DNA of 8,164 nucleotides from SIG510 sp045540975 (GTDB lineage: Bacteria; Bacillota; Clostridia; Oscillospirales; JAAYXM01): the NCBI GenBank assembly GCA_045540975.1, contig JAZQIE010000132.1, positions 1-8,164 of the forward strand, in the 5' to 3' direction. The notes under the pieces are model-generated. The model was not told where the DNA came from and did not search any database. It was given only the letters and a program-made list of their open reading frames with translations. Shown here piece by piece: positions 1 to 7,201 of the stretch. Both the position numbers and the translations under genes were made by a program. Within the stretch, counting starts at the first letter, position 1; every line of letters begins with the position of its first letter.

Positions 1-544
1 TCCTTGGCCCACAGAACGACATGGCTACGATCCGACTTTCAAAAACATCACCGCCCGCGTCGGTCACCTGCCCCGCAAGCGCTAAAATCTCTTCCTCGCG
101 TTTTGACAAGATATGCTCCGCTTCACGGAAGATGTTATCGAAGAACTGACGGTATTGCAGTAACGCCTTATTTGTATCGCACCATGCAAGAACCGTTTCT
201 TCTCCAAGCGCAATCAATTCCGGAGTAAAAAACGCGGTTTTTGCGCTCAAGTCGGAAAGCACAATGGTCACGCGCTCGGTCATTCCTTGATACAGTGACA
301 CGGTATTGTCTTCATCGCGGCGCATCCGCGCATAAGCAAACAGCTTGATTGCCAGTTCATCAAGCGCATCCATCCTCTGCAATGCAGAAAGCAGAGTGTT
401 TGCATCGGTGAGTTTCCCTTGCATAAGGGCAACTTCCTCACACAGTGTCTGCAACCGCTTCAAATCTTGTTCCCACAAAGTATTCGATGCATAGATATCA
501 CTGAGTTTCCACCGATACTGTTCGGGAATCTGATCTCTTGTCAT
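1..544 (-). CDS. pepF: Oligoendopeptidase F (M3B metallopeptidase), N-terminal part, runs off left edge
   Basis: Reading the minus strand from the ATG at 544-542 gives 181 open codons up to the left edge. The protein starts MTRDQIPEQYRWKLSDIY and carries two stretches typical of the oligoendopeptidase F N-terminal helical domain: W-x-L-x-DIY (residues 12-18) and HILSKREEEILALAGQV (144-160), followed by T-DAGGDVF (161-168). Family members are cytoplasmic zinc peptidases of about 600 residues that cleave short peptides; their HExxH active site lies in the C-terminal half, outside this window. An AAAAGGAG ribosome binding site (553-560), 8 bases from the ATG, and a perfect promoter support the start. 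The last 13 codons (about 1-40) no longer follow the conserved pattern after DVF, where family members usually have an LNNAD-x-x-F-like segment. This could be divergence or an edge artefact. The family call is firm; the leftmost 40 bases are not. Confidence 0.85.
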   Translation of the reverse strand, partial: MTRDQIPEQYRWKLSDIYASNTLWEQDLKRLQTLCEEVALMQGKLTDANTLLSALQRMDALDELAIKLFAYARMRRDEDNTVSLYQGMTERVTIVLSDLSAKTAFFTPELIALGEETVLAWCDTNKALLQYRQFFDNIFREAEHILSKREEEILALAGQVTDAGGDVFESRIVAMSFCGPR

Positions 545-573
545 ACAAGCAACTCCTTTTCTAAAACATTAAA

Positions 574-602
574 ATTATAATAATTTCCGCATCCGATGTC
601 AA
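574..602 (-). promoter_or_regulatory. Perfect sigma-A promoter for pepF
   Basis: On the minus strand TTGACA (602-597) and TATAAT (579-574) are separated by exactly 17 bases (596-580). Both hexamers match the housekeeping consensus at every position. The expected transcript start is near 567, giving a leader of about 23 bases that holds only the AAAAGGAG ribosome binding site (560-553). This predicts strong, largely constitutive transcription with no room for leader regulation. Confidence 0.85.
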
Positions 603-665
603 GGCAGTGCATAACCGATACGCTTTGCGAGATAATAGCAAACAGAATGAGGGGTGTTTTCTGCA

Positions 666-1202
666 ATGGTCTGCATCGGAATCTGTCAAAACGAACCCAA
701 TTTTCTCGCAAGAATCATCAGTGCAACGGTCTCAGACTGTGGCTTTTCGGTATTCTATTTCGACAGCGAGGAAATCCGTGTACCGAAAGAAGAATCTGAT
801 ACCGTCGCGATTGTTGCGGTAAACAAATCTTATGATTCGGATGTCGAATTTGATTTATGCGTGTATGAATCGGAATTTTGCAAAAACCTGAAGGGCATCC
901 GCTCCAACCTCGCCATCATCCCCGACACCTGCAAAACACAGCCGTTCCATGAAACAAACAACATCATCACGTACGGACTTTGCCGCAAGAACACGGTGAC
1001 CGTTTCCAGTTTGGTCGCGGATGACCTTGTCATTTCCGTACAACGCGAATTTCCCACTCTGTTCGGTGAAACCGTAGATGCGCAAGAATTCCATGTCAAA
1101 CTCCCAAGCATTGAGGATGTTGACGATACCCTCGCACTTGTCACTACCTTGCTTGCATTGGGGGTGTCACCAAACGTCATCACAAATCTCAGCAAGTCTT
1201 AG
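666..1202 (+). CDS. Unrecognised protein, possibly a degenerate Mur-ligase-like protein lacking the P-loop
   Basis: About 178 residues, cytoplasmic, with no signal peptide or membrane segment. The frame also opens at a GTG at 654, but GAGGGGTG (649-656) lies 9 bases before the ATG at 666, so I prefer that start. I do not firmly recognise the family. The order of features resembles a shrunken Mur ligase: an opening beta strand (VCIGIC) followed directly by NEPNFLARIISATVSDCGF, where a Mur ligase has its GKTT P-loop and helix; a strand DLCVYE; a turn around LAIIPDTC; then IITYGLCRKNTVTVSSL and a final helix LALVTTLLALGVSPNVI, much like the substrate-side end of a Mur central domain. No GKT/GKS motif is present, so ATP-driven ligase activity is unlikely. 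The stop is 59 bases before ssb on the same strand with no terminator between, so the two are probably cotranscribed. The gene is likely real; the fold assignment is inference. Confidence 0.7.
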   Translation: MVCIGICQNEPNFLARIISATVSDCGFSVFYFDSEEIRVPKEESDTVAIVAVNKSYDSDVEFDLCVYESEFCKNLKGIRSNLAIIPDTCKTQPFHETNNIITYGLCRKNTVTVSSLVADDLVISVQREFPTLFGETVDAQEFHVKLPSIEDVDDTLALVTTLLALGVSPNVITNLSKS

Positions 1203-1261
1203 CATACTTTTCTGTTTACGGCATAGATTGTTATATCAAACCGTTTGGCAGGTGAAACACA

Positions 1262-1855
1262 ATGGAGTATGCTCCTTACAATGAACTGACACTTTGCGGA
1301 AGACTTGCGGGTACTCCGCAGTTTTCTCACGAATCACACGGAATCACCTTCCTTCGTTTTCCGCTCTGTATTGCGCGTCTTTCCGGCTCAACCGATACTG
1401 TGAATATCATTGCAGACAACTCTCTTCTGCCCAAGGAACTTTACACGGGTGTTTTTCTTTGTGTCACGGGTGAACTGCGCTCGTTTAACAATAATTCCGG
1501 AATCGGAAATAAACTTGCCATACACGGCTTCGCACATAGAATCGAGATTTCGGAAGAAACATACCAAAACGAAGTATCCCTCGGCGGTGTCATCTGTAAG
1601 AATCCGATTTATCGCCACACACCGCTCGGCCGGGAAATCTGTGATTTGATGATTGCAGTTGGACGTCACTATGGGCGAAGCGATTATCTGCCGTGCATTG
1701 CATGGGGCAAACTCGCCAATACGGCATGCACCTTATCCACAGGCGACTTTATTCAAATCACAGGCCGTCTGCAAAGCCGTACATACATCAAAGCACTTGA
1801 CACGGGCGAGGAAATCAGAACCGCCTTTGAGGTTTCGATTTTCACATTGGAATAA
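1262..1855 (+). CDS. Single-stranded DNA-binding protein with two tandem OB folds
   Basis: 197 residues. The first OB-like unit spans about residues 8-94 (NELTLCGRLAGTPQFSHE onward, with a VTGELRSFNN strand-turn near 68-77). The second spans about 103-197 (NEVSLGGVICKNPIYR, then PLGREICDLMIAVGRHYGRS at 121-140 and YLPCIAWGK at 142-150, the most conserved block). I associate this two-OB arrangement with Clostridia; it differs from the usual one-OB, about 150-180 residue SSB with a disordered tail. The protein ends FEVSIFTLE directly after the last strand, with no glycine-rich linker and no acidic DDDIPF-type tip, the part that recruits replication and repair partners in classical SSBs. It is therefore probably an accessory SSB; the main ssb would be elsewhere. 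AGGTG (1250-1254) lies 7 bases before the ATG. It follows the Mur-like gene by 59 bases. Confidence 0.88.
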   Translation: MEYAPYNELTLCGRLAGTPQFSHESHGITFLRFPLCIARLSGSTDTVNIIADNSLLPKELYTGVFLCVTGELRSFNNNSGIGNKLAIHGFAHRIEISEETYQNEVSLGGVICKNPIYRHTPLGREICDLMIAVGRHYGRSDYLPCIAWGKLANTACTLSTGDFIQITGRLQSRTYIKALDTGEEIRTAFEVSIFTLE

Positions 1856-1882
1856 CAACCCCATCCTTCCAGTTTTTTGCGC

Positions 1883-1911
1883 TCATACTTATCCTTCCCT
1901 TGCAAATACTA
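1883..1911 (+). promoter_or_regulatory. Candidate forespore sigma-G-type promoter for the SASP gene
   Basis: TCATA (1883-1887) and AATACTA (1905-1911) are 17 bases apart. Compared with the Bacillus sigma-G pattern (GHATR, 17-18 bases, CATWHTA) they match 4 of 5 and 6 of 7 positions. The predicted start near 1918 would give a leader of about 37 bases ending in AAGGAG before the ATG at 1955. A forespore promoter is what family knowledge predicts for an alpha/beta SASP gene. The match is imperfect, so this is a supported guess. Confidence 0.45.
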
Positions 1912-1915
1912 TGGA

Positions 1916-1938
1916 TGGTGAAACACCAAAGATTTTTT
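1916..1938 (+). terminator. Small hairpin with T tract between ssb and the SASP gene (weak terminator or leader hairpin)
   Basis: TGGTG (1916-1920) pairs with CACCA (1924-1928) around an AAA loop, and six T follow at 1933-1938 after AAGA. The stem is only 5 bp and is separated from the T tract, so termination of ssb read-through would be weak at best. If the candidate sigma-G promoter is right, this hairpin starts the SASP leader and could instead stabilise its 5' end. Confidence 0.25.
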
Positions 1939-1954
1939 CAAGGAGAAAAGAACA

Positions 1955-2137
1955 ATGTCTGATATTTTAGTACCGAATGCAAAAGAAGCAATGAAGCGAT
2001 TCAAAATGGAAGCGGCAAATGAAGTCGGTGTCACCCTCAAGCAGGGCTACAACGGTGATTTGACCGCAAAGCAGGCAGGCTCGATCGGCGGCCAGATGGT
2101 CAAGAAGATGATCGAGAGCTACGAAAAGAACCTCTAA
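1955..2137 (+). CDS. Alpha/beta-type small acid-soluble spore protein (SASP)
   Basis: 60 residues, the normal size for the family. SASPs coat forespore DNA, shift it towards an A-like form that resists UV, heat and chemicals, and are degraded by the GPR protease at germination. Two family signatures are visible: FKMEAANEVGV (residues 16-26), the counterpart of KYEIAxEFGV that contains the GPR cleavage region, and GDLTAKQAGSIGGQMVKKMI (34-53), the counterpart of GxxTSRxNGSVGGxxxKRxV that contacts DNA. The cleavage region has Glu19-Ala20 where Glu-Ile or Glu-Phe is usual, a conservative but notable change. AAGGAG (1940-1945) is 9 bases before the ATG. A sigma-G-like promoter lies upstream and a strong hairpin terminator follows 6 bases after the stop. 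Its presence shows that the organism, or a recent ancestor, makes spores. Confidence 0.92.
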   Translation: MSDILVPNAKEAMKRFKMEAANEVGVTLKQGYNGDLTAKQAGSIGGQMVKKMIESYEKNL

Positions 2138-2143
2138 ACAGCG

Positions 2144-2177
2144 AAAAGAGTCGGTGCAAGCGCACCGACTCTTTTTT
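2144..2177. terminator. Strong shared (bidirectional) intrinsic terminator
   Basis: GAGTCGGTGC (2148-2157) and GCACCGACTC (2162-2171) form a perfect 10 bp stem with a 4-base AAGC loop. AAAA (2144-2147) and TTTT (2172-2175) extend it to 14 bp. Six T (2172-2177) follow on the plus strand and four T precede it when read on the minus strand. It sits in the 38-base gap between the convergent SASP and cupin genes and overlaps the first bases of the cupin stop codon, so it probably ends transcription from both sides, more strongly for the SASP gene. Confidence 0.9.
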
Positions 2178-2517
2178 AATAGCGAATGATAATCGGCAAG
2201 AAGACCAACGGTTTCGTTCCGTTGTTTTTGATGCCGTGTCCCTCACCGTCACCGGTAAACGTAATATCACCGGCTTCAAGCTGCACAACCGTGCCGTTGT
2301 CGTTATACTCCGCACTTCCGGACAGAATATAATAATATTCGCATTCCCCTTCATGTACATGGTACGCAACGAATCCGCCCGGGTCGATGCTCGCACGTGC
2401 AAGCATTTCAAGTGAAGACGGCCGATGCTCAAACCGATTCAAATCAAAAATTGTGAGTCCCGGATTTTCCGCCTCTTGCACCGCACGGGTTTTAATCTCG
2501 TCCATACGATGAATCAT
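2176..2517 (-). CDS. Single-domain cupin protein (metal-binding beta barrel)
   Basis: 113 residues forming one cupin barrel. Both cupin motifs are present: motif 1 as H53-V-H55-x4-E60-x6-G67 (within HVHEGECEYYYILSG) and motif 2 as G83-D84 ... G91-E-G-H94-x3-N98. H53, H55, E60 and H94 make a complete metal site, so metal binding is expected. Small cupins of this kind include sugar isomerases, dioxygenases and ligand sensors; nothing here fixes the substrate. The N-terminal 35 residues (KTRAVQEAENPGLTIFDLNR) look like the strand that closes the barrel. CCTCCT at 2525-2530 (AGGAGG on the minus strand) is 7 bases before the ATG at 2517, which favours that start over Met5. It lies downstream of the HIT gene with a hairpin between them, so it is either the weakly expressed end of that unit or has a promoter I could not see. 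Confidence 0.88.
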   Translation of the reverse strand: MIHRMDEIKTRAVQEAENPGLTIFDLNRFEHRPSSLEMLARASIDPGGFVAYHVHEGECEYYYILSGSAEYNDNGTVVQLEAGDITFTGDGEGHGIKNNGTKPLVFLPIIIRY

Positions 2518-2531
2518 ACGATTTCCTCCTC

Positions 2532-2562
2532 AAAAGAAGCGGCAAGGGAGTTCCCTTGCCGC
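2532..2562 (-). terminator. Hairpin after the HIT gene, probable intrinsic terminator
   Basis: GCGGCAAGGGA (2539-2549) and TCCCTTGCCGC (2552-2562) form a perfect 11 bp inverted repeat with almost no loop. Read on the minus strand it is followed by TTCTTTT (2538-2532), an acceptable though interrupted U tract. It lies 5 bases past the HIT stop codon and right before the cupin ribosome binding site, so it should end or reduce alaS-HIT transcription before the cupin gene. Confidence 0.75.
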
Positions 2563-2567
2563 AAGCA

Positions 2568-2909
2568 TTATGCCATTGTAAGCGCAAGCGGTTTTCCGCC
2601 CAAGATATGAAAATGAAGATGATGAACGGTTTGACCTGCATGGTCACCGCAGTTGGAAACAACACGGTATCCGCCATCCAAACCCTCAGCCTTTGCGATT
2701 TCCGCAATTTTCTCAAAAATGTGAGCAACCACACTCGAGTTTTCCGCAGAAATTTCCGCAACCGAGGCAATGTGCACCTTCGGAATCACAAGAATATGGG
2801 TCGGTGCCTGCGGATTGATGTCACGGAATGCAAGACAAATTTCGTCCTCATAAACCTTTGCAGACGGGATTTCACCTGCGATGATTTTGCAAAAAATGCA
2901 ATCTGCCAT
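2568..2909 (-). CDS. hinT: HIT family protein, HinT-type purine nucleotide phosphoramidase
   Basis: 113 residues, normal for a bacterial HinT. The histidine triad is intact: H97-L-H99-F-H101-I-L, preceded by GQTVH and followed by GG; by family analogy H99 is the nucleophile. C4 and C7 (CIFCKI) match the start of the family, as do D30-x-x-P-x-A-P-x-H38 and LVIPK-x-H46. HinT proteins hydrolyse AMP bound through a P-N bond, including aminoacyl-adenylates formed by tRNA synthetases, which fits its place directly behind alaS. The C-terminus after GG is short (KPLALTMA) and lacks the WPPG-like ending common in the family, a region that helps define substrate choice in E. coli HinT. AGGAGG sits 8 bases before the ATG and directly follows the alaS stop codon, giving only 12 bases between the genes. 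Role in this organism is inferred. Confidence 0.93.
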   Translation of the reverse strand: MADCIFCKIIAGEIPSAKVYEDEICLAFRDINPQAPTHILVIPKVHIASVAEISAENSSVVAHIFEKIAEIAKAEGLDGGYRVVSNCGDHAGQTVHHLHFHILGGKPLALTMA

Positions 2910-2921
2910 GAGATTCTCCTC

Positions 2922-5558
<2,637 letters not shown>

Positions 5559-5581
5559 AACTACCTCCACAAAAGGTCAAT

Positions 5582-5598
5582 ACTATGACATAGTGTCA
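5582..5598. repeat. Overlapping palindromes upstream of alaS
   Basis: ACTATG-A-CATAGT (5582-5594) is a perfect 6+6 inverted repeat around one base, and TGACA-TAG-TGTCA (5586-5598) is a second perfect 5+5 repeat overlapping it. They lie 24-40 bases before the alaS start codon. This could be an operator, but I see no regulator gene nearby and no convincing -10/-35 pair to place it against. Function is unknown. Confidence 0.4.
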
Positions 5599-5612
5599 CA
5601 AAAGACATTTGA

Positions 5613-5642
5613 CTGTGCCAAAACATATATATTTTAGCACAG
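5613..5642 (-). terminator. Imperfect inverted repeat after the glycoside-hydrolase-like gene, possible terminator
   Basis: CTGTGC (5613-5618) pairs with GCACAG (5637-5642) and AAAA (5620-5623) with TTTT (5632-5635), with one C-A mismatch and an 8-base AT-rich loop. It begins 22 bases past the stop codon of the upstream minus-strand gene. Read on the minus strand only a patchy T-rich stretch (AAATGTCTTTTG) follows, so termination would be inefficient and some read-through into alaS is likely. Confidence 0.4.
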
Positions 5643-5664
5643 CCAAGCCTGTCTGTAAACAACT

Positions 5665-6999
5665 TTATTCTTTTTTTAAAAACAAAATCTGCTCTTTTTC
5701 AATCACAAATTCCGATGCCGTGACCCCTGAAATTCGGTCTTGCCATAATTCTTTGAGCTGCAGCCGATACGGCGCATCCGAAAGATTGGAGACCGTCAAA
5801 TAGAGTTCTTCGTTGACAAACATCGATGCAACCACCTTGTTTCCAAGCGGCGAGAGAATCTCTTCGCATTCGCTCAGTTCCAAATAGGCAACGCTGTTTT
5901 CGGTCACCATGGGTTGATAGAGTTTGAAATAAGTTTCCCATATTTTGAAATCATTCGGGTCATCCGGGATGTTGGACCAATGGCTGTACACATACGGTCC
6001 GTTCGGATGTGCGGTGTTGTATTCGGAAACCATCCGATAAAACTCGCCCAAGCCTTTGCCGGGTTTGTCGTAATAGGTCACACCCGGAATGTCCAAATTG
6101 TTTCCGCGGATGATACGCCCGGTTTTTAAGAGTGGGAACTGCATAAACGGAATGGTATATGCATAAAACGCCTCAACACTGCGCTTGGTTTCGTGCCGCA
6201 AGTCCTGACACGGGACCACGTACGGGAGGTAGTCCTTCCCGATTCCGATTTCGGAATCCTTCATTCCCTCTCCGATCCACAGATAATCGTAGACACGGTC
6301 TTTACACGGCGGTGCATTGTTGAGGTCGCAGTGGAGTTTGTAGATGCCGCCGCGCTGATGGATTTTGCTGTAAATCTCACCGAGTGCGTCTTCCAGTTCC
6401 GGGTCATATGCACCTTCCGGCAACACACAGTTGCCCAAATCCCAGTTATAATTGCTATATCCCCAATCGTTATAAATCCCGTCAAAGCCGTATGTATCCA
6501 TCGCATTTAACGTCTTTTCGGTGATGTAATCCCGCCATACGGGATGCCCGTGATTGCATTTTCTGTATTTGAAATAGAGCGAAGCGAGTGCATCGGTTTT
6601 CGAAACCGTATATTCCTCGCGAAAATCCGGGTCTTTTTCATGAAAGTATCCGGTAGAGACGTATGCAATCACCTTAATACCGTGCGCATGGCACAACTCA
6701 ACAAACTCCCTCGTTCCATTCGGGTCGGAAGACGAGAATTTATCCGCCCCATACAAGCGGCAGCAATCGTTCCAATCCTCATGCAGCTGAATCATCTGCA
6801 CCCCTGCATCCGCCATTCTGCGAATGAGTGCGCGGTCATAATCGGTCACCGCGGTATATACACGTGCAGGGTAATCTCCCAATGTGTAAATTGCCTGCCC
6901 CGCCAAATAATCTCGAATCCGAATCCGACGGTGGTACTTGCGGTTTACTTGCACCGATTTGTTGATGTTCTCGATCCTTTTGCGAAGTTGTTCAGCCAT
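5665..6999 (-). CDS. Cytoplasmic TIM-barrel, glycoside-hydrolase-like protein of unknown substrate
   Basis: 444 residues with no signal peptide, so it should act inside the cell. The pattern is a glycosidase-type (beta/alpha)8 barrel followed by a beta-sandwich. Counting from the ATG: a strand ending MIQLHEDWND (69-78), HGIKVIAYVSTGYF (106-119), then GFDGIYNDWGY (171-181) where Asp173 and Asp178 sit at the end of a central strand, and YLWIGEGMKD (239-248) with Glu244. These acidic residues are the best candidates for catalysis, by analogy with alpha-galactosidase-like and other barrel hydrolases. The C-terminal 60 residues (LYLTVSNLSDAPYRLQL onward) fit the small all-beta domain that ends many glycosidases. 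I cannot assign a numbered GH family. The frame extends to a TTG at 7005, but AAGGAG (7013-7008) is 8 bases before the ATG at 6999. It has its own promoter and no transporter or sugar-gene neighbour in the operon. Confidence 0.8.
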   Translation of the reverse strand: MAEQLRKRIENINKSVQVNRKYHRRIRIRDYLAGQAIYTLGDYPARVYTAVTDYDRALIRRMADAGVQMIQLHEDWNDCCRLYGADKFSSSDPNGTREFVELCHAHGIKVIAYVSTGYFHEKDPDFREEYTVSKTDALASLYFKYRKCNHGHPVWRDYITEKTLNAMDTYGFDGIYNDWGYSNYNWDLGNCVLPEGAYDPELEDALGEIYSKIHQRGGIYKLHCDLNNAPPCKDRVYDYLWIGEGMKDSEIGIGKDYLPYVVPCQDLRHETKRSVEAFYAYTIPFMQFPLLKTGRIIRGNNLDIPGVTYYDKPGKGLGEFYRMVSEYNTAHPNGPYVYSHWSNIPDDPNDFKIWETYFKLYQPMVTENSVAYLELSECEEILSPLGNKVVASMFVNEELYLTVSNLSDAPYRLQLKELWQDRISGVTASEFVIEKEQILFLKKE

Positions 7000-7032
7000 C
7001 CTCAAAACTCCTTTTTTGCTCTTCTTTCCTCA

Positions 7033-7061
7033 TTTATATCACAACCAAGCACAGATTTCAA
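7033..7061 (-). promoter_or_regulatory. Sigma-A promoter of the glycoside-hydrolase-like gene
   Basis: On the minus strand TTGAAA (7061-7056) and TATAAA (7038-7033) are 17 bases apart, 5 of 6 matches each, and TG one base before the -10 (TGA-TATAAA) makes it an extended -10. The transcript would start near 7026, about 27 bases before the ATG, leaving room only for the ribosome binding site. Confidence 0.75.
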
Positions 7062-7087
7062 CAGTAAAATCAAATCAGACATAGCAC

Positions 7088-7116
7088 TTGCTTTTTCTTT
7101 GCGATTATAATATAAT
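7088..7116 (+). promoter_or_regulatory. Sigma-A promoter of the solute-binding lipoprotein gene
   Basis: TTGCTT (7088-7093) and a perfect TATAAT (7111-7116) are 17 bases apart. A second TATAAT (7106-7111) overlaps the first by one base but has no -35 at the right distance. Transcription should start near 7123, giving a leader of about 80 bases. The promoter diverges from that of the glycoside-hydrolase-like gene; the two -35 elements are 26 bases apart (7062-7087). Confidence 0.7.
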
Positions 7117-7122
7117 TTAGCA

Positions 7123-7181
7123 GGATGTCATATCCGACATTTCCCTCCTGCGCCTATCGGAGGGAGAGTAATAAAATGTAG
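7123..7181 (+). promoter_or_regulatory. Structured leader burying a strong Shine-Dalgarno, followed by AUG-UAG
   Basis: Two stacked hairpins can form. The first is ATGTC (7125-7129) with GACAT (7136-7140). The second pairs TTTCCCTCC (7140-7148) with GGAGGGAGA (7159-7167): 9 bp with one T-G wobble and a 10-base loop. The second hides GGAGGGAG, the best ribosome binding site in this stretch. Nine bases after that site comes ATG directly followed by TAG (7176-7181), a start-stop pair. GCAGGA (7120-7125) can also pair with TCCTGC (7146-7151), which would free the site, although the mapped start near 7123 would keep only part of that stem. There is no T run after the hairpin, so this would act on translation, not on termination. 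It matches no riboswitch class I know. Confidence 0.4.
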
Positions 7182-7201
7182 GCAGAAAGGCATGGACCTC
7201 A

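Noticed and set aside
608..636. Possible plus-strand promoter TGCATA-N17-GATAAT for the Mur-like gene
   Set aside because: The -10 is acceptable (5 of 6) but the -35 matches only 3 of 6 positions; some promoter must exist here, but this one is not well supported.
5581..5621. TTGGCA (5621-5616, minus) as a -35 for alaS
   Set aside because: At 17 bases the -10 would be TGACAC, which is not credible; other pairings gave equally weak boxes, so no alaS promoter is claimed.
5559..5664. T-box riboswitch upstream of alaS
   Set aside because: The gap is too short and contains no TGGNACC-type T-box sequence or matching antiterminator.
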